DNA of 64,000 bases, taken from NCBI GenBank assembly GCA_016711285.1, contig JADJTG010000014.1, positions 310,001 through 374,000 of the forward strand, written 5' to 3'. A program made the position numbers and the translations under genes. Shown here one piece after another: positions 36,748 through 45,218 of the stretch; positions within the stretch are counted from its first letter, which is position 1; the number at the start of each line of letters is the position of its first letter. Origin of the DNA: Sphingobacteriales bacterium. GTDB lineage: Bacteria; Bacteroidota; Bacteroidia; Chitinophagales; UBA2359. Under the pieces are notes generated by a model, which had not been told where the DNA came from, did no database searches, and saw nothing but the letters and a program-made list of their open reading frames with translations.

Positions 36748-38529
36748 TCAGGGTTTTAACAGGGATTTTCGCAGTTGAAATTGTGCCTCGCTAAAATTAT
36801 CGGTTTGTAGGAGAGCGTTGTTTATTTTTACTTCTATCTCCATGGCTACACCACGCAATTGCTGTGTTTTTCCTTTTCGCAGCACCTCCAACTCCACACT
36901 TTGTTCCGCCTGCGGATAACGAAGCAGCTCCAATATTTGTTCGTAATTGCGGGCGTTTACAGCTTCGCCATTGACAGAGAGCAGTGCATCAGCTTCTTCC
37001 AAATTCAGGGTGTTTTGCCCTACATCGGTACAATAAAAATAGCGTTTCCCCTCTGCTATATCAAAATTTCCGAAAGTATGAACGGTGGCTTTGCCGTTTT
37101 CTACAAAATTCCAGCCAACTTTTTCCAAAAAATTATTGTAAGGCAATGTTGATTTTGATTTGAGAAGCATTTCTGACAGCAATGGCTTTTGTAAAGCTGC
37201 CATAGCGGGTTGTTGCGCCAGCGTATCCAAAAAATATTGCTCCGAAAAATAAACAACACTGTCATTTTTACTTCTTTCATGCCAAAAATCCAAAAGTAAG
37301 TGTTGTAAGCCGCGTTTGCCGCCGGAGGTTTCGCGCAGTGCAATATCCATACAAAAAGCTGCTATTGCTCCTTTAAAATAATAAGGCATTCGCGCCGCCG
37401 CATCGCCGCCCGCCGCTTGCTGTTCGCCGTAGCGCAGTAGCGGCACTTCGGGCATTTCGGTGTAAGTGGTCAATTTATGGCGCAGCATCTGCTCAAATTG
37501 CGCATCGCTCAACAGCCCCTGTTGCCACAGTGCCAACCAACTGAAGTATTCCGTTACTCCTTCGTAGAGCCACCAATGCTGCGAGTGCTGCACAATAGGA
37601 ACATCGCTGCGGAGGGCATCGCTGCGGAGGCGGCGCGGAATAAAATTGTGCAAAAACTCGTGTGCAGCTACTTGTTGCAACAACATTTTTTCGGCTTGCC
37701 CGCTATGGAGTTCGGGGACTACGATTAGGCTGTTGTCGGCAAACGACAAAGCTCCGCTGCCGCCTTTGGCTGCCTGCTCTGCGGGTAATTGCACCACCAC
37801 AAAACGATACGAAGGCACTGCTACCGCCGCACCGCCGAATTTTTTGACGGCTTTGAGCGCAGGTTCTATGATGCGTTGCAGGCGTATAGCGGTGAGGGCA
37901 GGGTCGTTGCAAAAAGACTGAATTTCAAAATGTGTGTCGTCAATGCGGAAAGTGGTGCTGTCAAAAGGAGCAAAACAGATGCTTTCCTGAGCAATTTCGT
38001 CAAAAGAACCCTGACGGCAGTTGCGCTCCAATAAAAAAGATGTTGCCGCCGCCGGTGCTTTAATGTGTAAATTGTATTGCACCAATTGTGGATTATTCTG
38101 AAAAAAACCGACAAAAAAATAAGGGTGAGCAAATAGCACATTTTCTCTTTCGGTATAAAAAGCTGCCGTCATTGCTGCTTCGCCGCCCGTAATTTCGTAA
38201 TATACCGAATCCAAAGGTGAGGGCGTATTCGGAAAAAGCAGCGTATTTCCTTCCAAAAGGCGATATTTTACTTTATTGCCGCGCTTGTCGTAAGCCGCAA
38301 TATTTTTAATCCAACGGGTAATATCTGTGCCTTCGGGCAAGGCGAGTGTGTAATAAATATCAGGATAAGCATAAAAGGCGACAGGGTGCAAACTTATACT
38401 CAGCGGTGTATTTTTTTTAGGAAAAAGCTGAATATCAACACTGCAACTTTGCGCCGTTATATGATGATAGCCGATGAGCCACCCTATAACAGCAATTATC
38501 CATATATTGATATATTGAAACACACACAC
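36748..38529 (-). CDS. M61-family (glycyl aminopeptidase-like) metallopeptidase with PDZ domain
   Basis: This 593-residue protein resembles M61 peptidases, in which an N-terminal beta domain precedes a thermolysin-like catalytic domain and a PDZ domain. The catalytic motif is AAHEFLHNFIPRRL (HExxH), with the downstream zinc Glu expected in WLYEGVTEYFSWL. The last 90 residues (EADALLSVNGEAVNARNYEQIL, VELEVLRKGKTQQL) form a PDZ domain. An N-terminal hydrophobic segment ending ITAQ is a probable signal peptide, so it acts in the periplasm or outside. The start codon is apparently GTG (minus strand 38527-38529). A M61 protein of unknown substrate is the best call. Confidence 0.88.
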   Translation of the reverse strand: MCVFQYINIWIIAVIGWLIGYHHITAQSCSVDIQLFPKKNTPLSISLHPVAFYAYPDIYYTLALPEGTDITRWIKNIAAYDKRGNKVKYRLLEGNTLLFPNTPSPLDSVYYEITGGEAAMTAAFYTERENVLFAHPYFFVGFFQNNPQLVQYNLHIKAPAAATSFLLERNCRQGSFDEIAQESICFAPFDSTTFRIDDTHFEIQSFCNDPALTAIRLQRIIEPALKAVKKFGGAAVAVPSYRFVVVQLPAEQAAKGGSGALSFADNSLIVVPELHSGQAEKMLLQQVAAHEFLHNFIPRRLRSDALRSDVPIVQHSQHWWLYEGVTEYFSWLALWQQGLLSDAQFEQMLRHKLTTYTEMPEVPLLRYGEQQAAGGDAAARMPYYFKGAIAAFCMDIALRETSGGKRGLQHLLLDFWHERSKNDSVVYFSEQYFLDTLAQQPAMAALQKPLLSEMLLKSKSTLPYNNFLEKVGWNFVENGKATVHTFGNFDIAEGKRYFYCTDVGQNTLNLEEADALLSVNGEAVNARNYEQILELLRYPQAEQSVELEVLRKGKTQQLRGVAMEIEVKINNALLQTDNFSEAQFQLRKSLLKP

Positions 38530-38562
38530 AAGCGTAGCGGTAAATATTTTTTGGGTTTTTAT

Positions 38563-40039
38563 TTATTCTTCAAAATTAAAATCTTTTTGCAAATTTATCA
38601 TACTGTCCAATAAATCTTTGAACTGTACGCCGCCCTGTACGATATTTTTATTGATTTTTGAAAATTCCGCCATTCCAAATAAGCAAAGTTCCATCAACAA
38701 ATATTGCTCGTGCAGGCTTGTATCGGGGTGCAGTTTTTGTACGAATGTTTGCAAACCGCCTATGTTTTTTAATTTTTTTCATAATCGGTGTGGCTGTCGT
38801 CCACCATTAATTCTGTGGTATTTCCCTCGCCGAACCACGCCGCTATGGACGTGTAAGGGTCTTCTTTTTTCGTTTTTTAAATAATTCGGGGTCGGGAAAA
38901 TAACTGAGGAATGTTTTTTTGAGACTGCTGTTGATTAAACTTTGCGCCACTAAAAAAGCCCCCTCCTGCTCGCCTTCATACACCAATTCTATTTTTCCGG
39001 TAATAGCAGGAACAATTCCCCAAAAATCGCTCCACCGCGCTTGTGTATGTGTTTCGCTATTGAGCAAAGCTCGCCGCTCGGCGGTACTGTACAAATTTTC
39101 CATCGCCGAAATGCTCAACCGCGCCGACACACCGCTTTTGGCATCTACATATTCATTGTCGCGGGCTTCAAAAGCAATTTGTTCAATAGCTGTTTTGAGG
39201 CGTTCATTTACCGCTACCTGCGCCTCTTGTGCTATTGTATGTGCTTCTTGTTGGGTAATGCGTGCCGCCACCGCAATAGAAACAGGATAATGGGTAAGAA
39301 TCTGGCTCTCAATGCGGTCTTTGAGCGGTGTCACTATATTGCCGCGATTGGTATAATCTTCGGGATTGGCAGTAAATACAAATTGAATATCCAAAGGCAG
39401 ACGCACTTTAAAACCTCGAATTTGAATATCTCCTTCCTGCAAAATATTGAATAAAGACACTTGAATACGCGCTTGTAAATCGGGCAATTCGTTGATAACG
39501 AAAATGCTGCGGTTGGAGCGCGGAATAAGTCCGTAGTGAATAACGCGCTCATCGGCATAAGACAGACGTAAGTTGGCAGCTTTGATGGGGTCAATGTCGC
39601 CGATGAGGTCGGCAACGGATACATCGGGTGTGGCTAATTTTTCGTTGTAGCGTTCGCTGCAGTGCAGCCACTCGATGGGAGTGGCATCGCCTTGTGCTTC
39701 GAGCAGTTGGCGGGTGCTGTGTAAAAGAGGCTGCAAGGGATCTTCGTACAATTCGCTGCCCGCCACATAAGGCACATATTCATCTAATAAATGTACCATC
39801 ATTCGGGCGATGCGCGTTTTTGCCTGCCCACGCAAGCCGAGTAATAATATATTGTGCTGCGACAAAATGGCGCGTTCCAAATCAGGAATTACGCTGTGTT
39901 CGTAGCCGATGATACCTTCAAAGACGTTTTTTTTATGTTGAAGGGCGGCGAGCAAATTGGAGCGTAGCTCTTGTTTGATGCTCTTGGCACGATAACCACT
40001 CGCTTTGAGCGCACCCAAAGTATTAAAATCAGGTTTCAT
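38563..40039 (-). pseudogene. MoxR/magnesium-chelatase-like AAA+ ATPase, two frameshifts as given
   Basis: The intact first 398 residues (38843-40039) contain the AAA+ core: Walker A LLLGLRGQAKTRIAR, Walker B-type IFVINELPDL, sensor VFTANPEDYTN and the arginine-finger region DRIESQIL. The protein should continue to about 490 residues. After LFKKRKK the frame is lost at the six-A tract 38865-38870. The continuation EDPYTSIAAWFGEGN...SHTDYEKN breaks again at the seven-A tract 38773-38779, and then LKNIGGLQTFVQKLHPDTSL runs on to the stop at 38563. Each break is cured by one added A, so homopolymer sequencing error is likely. It may act with a VWA protein elsewhere. Confidence 0.85.
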
Positions 40040-40285
40040 AAAAGAGGTGATGGATAATGAATATCAACGAACAACATAACAAATAAAAACGAGATAGGTT
40101 TGCTGAAACACCTGTTTAAATGATATAATTTTAATTCAATAATATTTGCAGTATAATCACCTGATTATGAATAAAATATTTAAAACGTTCTGTTTTGTTT
40201 TTTTATGTTTCACAATAAACTTAAAGATGAGTCGTTAGTCAAAACAACATTATTTTATTTTAAAAACATAATATCATTTTTATTT

Positions 40286-41101
40286 ATGAAGAAAGTAATT
40301 TTCGCGCTCCTGCTGATGATAAGTACCGTTTTAATGGCGCAAAACCGACAAGCCCCCGCACACGATATGCGTGCCGATGGCGAAAAGCAAATTCAAACCC
40401 TGATTAAACAATTAGGTTTGAACAAAGAACAGGCACAGCAAATGCGCACGCTGCAACAACAACTTAAAACCGACCGCCAAGCAGCCAAAGAAGGCGACAA
40501 AAGCGACCGCCAAGCCCTGAAAGACAAATATGAAACTGAATTAAAGAAAATATTGACCCCTCAGCAATTTGAAAAATACCAAAGCCTGCGCGAAGAACGC
40601 AAAGCTGAAATGAAAGAAAAACGCGAACAGCGCAAAGAACAACACCAAAGCCCCGAAGCCCGCGAACAGCGCAAAAAAATTCGCGAATATGTACAGAAAA
40701 ATGTGATGCCCACCGTAAAAACTCAACGCGAAAAACTCAATCGCAACATATCCAAAAGCGACCAGCAACTCATTGAGCAGCTTCGCCGCCAAGCCGACCA
40801 AATGAAACAAAGCCGCCGCCAACTGAAAGATTTAAAAAATGCCGACGAGCGCAAAGCGGCGATGGAAAAATTGAAAAAACAAAAAGATGATTTGGTGAAA
40901 GAAAGTGCGGGGTTGGTGAAAAAATACGATGCCGATATAGAAAGATTGCGCAAAGAAGTAGAACCTCAAATTCAACAATGGAAAGGCGACTTGAAAAAAA
41001 TGATGCAAGATGCAGACAAAGAAAAAATGTTTAAATTTGAACAACTGAAGCATCGTTTTTTGATAATGGATTTTGACGACACAGAAGATATAGATAACTA
41101 A
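40286..41101 (+). CDS. Periplasmic LTxxQ-like (Spy/CpxP-like) helical protein, long paralogue
   Basis: This 271-residue exported protein starts with a signal peptide ending VLMAQ; the ATG at 40286 is chosen because an in-frame upstream codon at 40205 would bury it. The first 100 residues (IKQLGLNKEQAQQMRTLQQQ, then ILTPQQFEKYQSLREER) show the paired LTxxQ-type helices of Spy/CpxP-like periplasmic chaperones or metal-sensing proteins. The remaining 150 residues are a very basic, Lys/Gln/Glu-rich coiled coil. The shorter gene 100 bases downstream repeats its first half. Function is inferred from the motif only. Confidence 0.75.
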   Translation: MKKVIFALLLMISTVLMAQNRQAPAHDMRADGEKQIQTLIKQLGLNKEQAQQMRTLQQQLKTDRQAAKEGDKSDRQALKDKYETELKKILTPQQFEKYQSLREERKAEMKEKREQRKEQHQSPEAREQRKKIREYVQKNVMPTVKTQREKLNRNISKSDQQLIEQLRRQADQMKQSRRQLKDLKNADERKAAMEKLKKQKDDLVKESAGLVKKYDADIERLRKEVEPQIQQWKGDLKKMMQDADKEKMFKFEQLKHRFLIMDFDDTEDIDN

Positions 41102-41204
41102 AAATATGATAGTATCTATTTAGCGCAATAAAAAACAGCTTACCTTTATTCGCAAAGACATTATTTTATTTGTAAATTTTAAAAAACACAGTATCAATTT
41201 TTTT

Positions 41205-41570
41205 ATGAAAAAAGTAATTTTTGTATTCCTGCTGATGATAAGCAGCAGTTTGATGGCACAAACTCAACAAGCCCCCACACGCGCTATGCGTGCCGATGGC
41301 GAAAAACGAATCCAAATGATGATAGAAGAATTGGGTTTGAGCAAAGAACAGGCACAGCAAGTGCGTACCTTGCAACAACAATTTAAAGACGACCGCCACG
41401 CTGCCAAAGAAGGCGACAAAAGCGATCGCCAAGCCGTAAAAGAAAAATTTGAAGCCGAATTAAAACAAATTCTGACTCCCGAACAATTTAAAAAGTTTGA
41501 AGCGATGCGCGAAGAACGCAAAGCCGAAATGAAAGAAAAACGTCAGGAACACAAAGCACCACGCAAGTAG
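41205..41570 (+). CDS. Periplasmic LTxxQ-like helical protein, short paralogue
   Basis: This 121-residue protein is a close copy of the first half of the preceding gene: the same signal peptide pattern, RADGEKRIQMMIEELGLSKEQ, and ILTPEQFKKFEAMREERKAE. It lacks the long coiled-coil tail and ends EHKAPRK. The pair clearly arose by tandem duplication. Spy/CpxP-like proteins bind unfolded proteins or metals in the periplasm; which of these applies here is not visible. A strong terminator follows 33 bases after its stop. Confidence 0.75.
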   Translation: MKKVIFVFLLMISSSLMAQTQQAPTRAMRADGEKRIQMMIEELGLSKEQAQQVRTLQQQFKDDRHAAKEGDKSDRQAVKEKFEAELKQILTPEQFKKFEAMREERKAEMKEKRQEHKAPRK

Positions 41571-41602
41571 TTTTTTGTGCTGTAAAAAAAACACCCTTTT
41601 GT

Positions 41603-41639
41603 CCCGCAAGAAAGCAATGCTCTTGCGGGGCATTTTTTT
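41603..41639 (+). terminator. Rho-independent terminator
   Basis: CCCGCAAGA pairs with TCTTGCGGG (41621-41629) over a nine-base loop and is followed by seven T residues; it ends the LTxxQ-like gene pair. Confidence 0.9.
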
Positions 41640-42253
41640 ATGATAAAGGCGGCGGCAAAGCAGCCGATAATATTTGATACCGTTGCCAGTCTTCGGGGGT
41701 GTCAATGTCGTGAAGCAGAGGCAGCAGGGTAACACTTTTTTCGCTCAAATCCCAAAGTTGCCGCCAATACCTCATCGCTGCTCCAGCGTTTGTTGCAAAA
41801 CAACCCTGCGTTCATCTCCTTGATTCCCAAAAGATAATAGCCGCCGTCAGCCGCTGCACCGACCACCGCATCGTGTTGTTGCAGTTGTTTAAAAGCAGCA
41901 GCAAGTACGGCGGTGTTTAATTCAAAAGTATCGCTGCCGATGATGACAATTTCCTGAAATCCCGCTTCAAAGCCTTCTCTGAACGCATTTTCCATACGCT
42001 GCCCCAAATCTGCCCCGCTTTGGGTATGTTTTTCATATACAGCATCGTTCCAAAGGTCGTTTTTTTCTATTTTATCCGAATAATACACCCATTTTTTGAT
42101 GCTTGTTTCTAAAGTGGCGCAGATATTTGCCGTATGCCGGAGCAAAAACCGATACACTTCCAAAGCTGCCTCCGCACCGATGCCTTGTGCCAAGCGCGTT
42201 TTTACTGCTCCCAAGCGCATATTTTTTACAAAAATTATCAACAGGCGTTTCAT
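41638..42253 (-). pseudogene. TIGR04282-type glycosyltransferase (DUF2064), frameshifted as given
   Basis: The first 165 residues match the GT-A-like DUF2064/TIGR04282 family: MKRLLIIFVKNMRLGAVKTRLAQGIG with the nucleotide-binding KTRL, GQRMENAFREGF, IVIIGSDTFEL (the DxD-like IGSD) and GAAADGGYYLLGI. Near 41755-41762 the frame shifts; read in the correct frame the protein continues LWDLSEKSVTLLPLLHDIDTPEDWQRY and ends at 41638. The annotated-looking stop at 41702 is therefore artificial. One base (probably an A in CAACTTT) appears extra, or two are missing. It would be a roughly 205-residue sugar-nucleotide-dependent transferase of unknown product. Confidence 0.85.
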
Positions 42254-42354
42254 AACAGCAAAATTTATTCTTATTCTAAAATAATCATTATTTTTGAAAA
42301 ATAAATATTGACACTTTTTTAGTATTTAACCTCAAAAAACATATCTTTCTTAAA

Positions 42355-43923
42355 ATGCAGCTTTTTACTCGTTTTTTTTCAAAAATTGCACTATTTTTTT
42401 TGATAATAGTACAATTTGGTGCGCTTCAGGCACAAAATTATCCCATCGGCAGCACTACTTTTACTTTTATCGGCAATGATGGCAGCACTTTTACAACCAA
42501 TGTGTATTATCCGGCGATAACGGCGGGTACTAATACAGCGGTCGCTGACGGGCAATTTCCGGTGGTAGCTTTCGGGCACGGCTTTACGATTAATGCTACG
42601 GCGTATTCGTATTTGAGCGATTTTTTAGCGACAAAAGGTTTTATAGTGGCTCTCCCTACTTCCAATACCGGCACTTCGCCCAACCATACCCAATTTGCCG
42701 ACCACCTGAAAGTGAGCGCGGAGCTGGTGACAGCGAAAGGCAATGATGCTTCCTCTATTTTTTTTGGTAAAATCAACGGAAAAACTGCTATCGGCGGACA
42801 CTCTATGGGAGGCGGCTGCACTTATCTGGCAGCGGCAACTGCCCCCGATGTAGATTGTATTTTTACGTTGGCAGCAGCTCCCAACACCACGCCCACTACG
42901 GCGTTGAGCGTAGCTCCTTCGGTGGCGATGCCTTCTTTGGTGGTGGCAGGTGTGGAAGATTGTGTGGCAGATACCAGCAACCAGCGCAATTTGTATAATG
43001 CAACGGCTTCGGCTTGCAAAACATTTTTGAAAATAGTGGGCGGCACGCATTGTCAGTTTACCGATGGTTCCGGTGAGGCAGGCTCTTGTTATTTTGGAGA
43101 AGGTTTCAGTTGCTTTGGCTACGGACCTTATACTTCTATTGATAATCAGCACACGATTGCGCTGAATGTGGTATTGCCTTGGCTTCAATTTTATCTACAA
43201 AATGATTGCACAGCATGGCAAAACTGGGTGAATTATGCCAATACCAATGCGGGTTTTTCGTGGTCTTCGCCCGATGTGTCCTGTGGTATTGATTTGAGCG
43301 ATACCGACAATGACGGCGTATTGGCGCATTGCGATAACTGCCCGCTCGATGCCAACGCCGACCAACTCGATAGCGACCAAACCGGCATCGGCGATGCCTG
43401 CGAAATTGCGTTGTGTGTGGTGGATATGAATTTGAGCGGAAATGTGGCAAGCGGCAATAATGAAACTTATACCGTTTCGGATTATATTGCTTCTACTCAG
43501 CAAATCAACAGTGGTGCAACAGTACTCTACGATGCAGGAGCCTATATACAACTCATTCAGAATTTTTGGGCGCAGCAGGGCAGCGATTTTACGGCACAGA
43601 TAGGCGGCTGTGTAAACAAACAAGGGCAGACGGCGGCGACAGCAGGCAGACCATTCAGCAGCGAACTGTTTCCAAATCCGGCTGTCGGCGGCACGCTTCC
43701 TACTTTGCACCTTCTCAGCAACAAAGAGAATTTGCGGGTGGCGGTGATAGTATTGGATATACAGGGCAGGGTGGTATATGAAGAAAATGAAACCCTCCTG
43801 CAAATCGGCATAGCGAGAGATATGGTGTTGCCTTTGTCGCATTTGCAGACGGGCTTGTATTGGGTGGAGGTGCGCAGCGATAATGGCTGGCGCGGCGGAC
43901 ACAAATTGATGTGGAGCCGTTGA
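42355..43923 (+). CDS. Secreted alpha/beta hydrolase (chlorophyllase/PET-hydrolase-like) with T9SS domain
   Basis: This 522-residue exported enzyme has a signal peptide ending LQAQ. The alpha/beta hydrolase domain covers about residues 30-280, with oxyanion-loop VVAFGHGFTINATAYS, the nucleophile elbow AIGGHSMGGGCTYL (catalytic Ser), an acid near VVAGVEDCVADT and His in IVGGTHCQF. This is the layout of dienelactone-hydrolase/chlorophyllase-type and some polyester hydrolases. After it come one thrombospondin type 3 unit (DTDNDGVLAHCDNCPLDANADQ), the shared NFWAQQGSDFTAQIGGC module, and a type A sorting domain starting LFPNPAVGG. The substrate cannot be read from sequence. Confidence 0.85.
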   Translation: MQLFTRFFSKIALFFLIIVQFGALQAQNYPIGSTTFTFIGNDGSTFTTNVYYPAITAGTNTAVADGQFPVVAFGHGFTINATAYSYLSDFLATKGFIVALPTSNTGTSPNHTQFADHLKVSAELVTAKGNDASSIFFGKINGKTAIGGHSMGGGCTYLAAATAPDVDCIFTLAAAPNTTPTTALSVAPSVAMPSLVVAGVEDCVADTSNQRNLYNATASACKTFLKIVGGTHCQFTDGSGEAGSCYFGEGFSCFGYGPYTSIDNQHTIALNVVLPWLQFYLQNDCTAWQNWVNYANTNAGFSWSSPDVSCGIDLSDTDNDGVLAHCDNCPLDANADQLDSDQTGIGDACEIALCVVDMNLSGNVASGNNETYTVSDYIASTQQINSGATVLYDAGAYIQLIQNFWAQQGSDFTAQIGGCVNKQGQTAATAGRPFSSELFPNPAVGGTLPTLHLLSNKENLRVAVIVLDIQGRVVYEENETLLQIGIARDMVLPLSHLQTGLYWVEVRSDNGWRGGHKLMWSR

Positions 43924-43977
43924 TATTGGGCGAGTTTTTTTTGAGCTTTTTTGAAAAAAATCATAGCGCAGAGGCTA

Positions 43978-44048
43978 GCAAGGCTTTCGCGCTGTGTTTT
44001 TTTTGTTGTATTGATAATTTTTATAAAAATCGCACTTTGCGACTTTTA
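43978..44048. repeat. About 70-bp direct repeat, left copy
   Basis: The segment GCAAGGCTTTCGCGCTGTG ... CGCACTTTGCGACTTTT recurs at 45011-45080 with a few mismatches. The two copies flank the YhcG-like nuclease gene. Confidence 0.75.
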
Positions 44049-44085
44049 TAAAAAACCATTTTAATTACTTATAACCATTTGCAAT

Positions 44086-44990
44086 ATGAGTATTGAAAAA
44101 ATACAGCAATCGGATTTTATTGCTGAAATTAAGCAAAAAGTAAGACAGGCTCAATACGAAGCCCTGAAAGCAGTGAATGTGCTGCTTATCAACTTATACT
44201 GGGAAATTGGTAAATCCATAGCCGAAAAACAGGCTGAAAGCTGGGGCAAAGCCATTGTTCCTGCTTTATCCAAAGAATTGCAACAGGAATTTCCGGGTGT
44301 GGGCGGATTCTCTACCACCAACTTATGGCTTATGGCACAGTTTTATACTGAATATCATTCAGATATAAATCTCCAACCATTGGTTGGAGAAATTAGTTGG
44401 AGCAAACAGATTGTCATTCTGAATAAATGCAATGATTCTCTTGAGCGCAAATTCTATATTTTGGCAACTAAAAAATTCGGTTGGACGAAGAATGTGCTTC
44501 ATATTTTTGATTTTTGGAATTATCGGAGCAACACTCTGAACGGGAACTAGAAAATGCACTCATTCAAAATATAAGAAATTTTTTGCTCGAAATGGGACAT
44601 CAATTCACGTTTATGGGCAATCAGTTTCGCTTAGAAGTAGATGAAAAAGAGTATTTTATAGACCTTTTGTTGTATCATCGTCAGTTGCGGTGTCTTGTAG
44701 CCATTGAACTCAAAGTAGGCGAATTTTTGCCGGAGTACAAAGGAAAAATGGAATTCTATCTTTCTGTTTTGAATGATAAAATCAAATTGCCAAATGAAAA
44801 CGACAGCATTGGCATCATCATCTGCAAAGAAAAAAATAGAACCATTGTGGAGTATTCGCTAAAAACATCACAACTGCCTATTGGTGTTGCCACTTATACG
44901 CTCACCGATAAACTGCCCAAACCGTATCAAAACCTGCTGCCGAGCAGCCAAGAGATTACTGATAAAATCAACAAATATTTTAGCAACTAA
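44086..44990 (+). pseudogene. DUF1016 / YhcG-type PDDEXK nuclease, decayed
   Basis: The N-terminal DUF1016 part (44086-44550: LINLYWEIGKSIAEKQ, GFSTTNLWLMAQFY, WSKQIVILNKC) and the C-terminal nuclease part (ELSEQHSERELENALIQNIRN, GNQFRLEVDEKEYFIDLLLYH, VAIELKVGEF, PNENDSIGIIICKEKNRTIVEY) are in different frames. The break is at the five-T run 44511-44515, where one extra T restores FDFLELSEQHSERE. In addition, the usual stretch of about 35 residues between WTKNVL and YTFDFLEL is missing, so there is an internal deletion as well. The nuclease motif (D...E-x-K) is present. DUF1016 proteins often lie near restriction-modification genes, as here. Confidence 0.85.
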
Positions 44991-45010
44991 TAATAGCCAA
45001 CCATTAGCTG

Positions 45011-45080
45011 GCGAGGCTTTTGCGCTGTGTTTTTTTTGTTGTATTGATAATTTTGCATAAAAATCGCACTTTGCGACTTT
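45011..45080. repeat. About 70-bp direct repeat, right copy
   Basis: Right copy of the repeat at 43978-44048. It continues into TGCGTTAGTTTGCGCTCAAA, a sequence that recurs at 62397, so it belongs to a small dispersed repeat family. Confidence 0.75.
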
Positions 45081-45218
45081 GCAGGTGCGTTAGTTTGCGC
45101 TCAAAAGGTGTGGCGGTGAGAAAAGTGTTTTTTTTGTTTGGGGAAATATGTGGATATTTGCGGAAACGGAAAATGTAAGAAAATTGAATGAATTAAAAAA
45201 CTAAAACCTTTGCTATCA

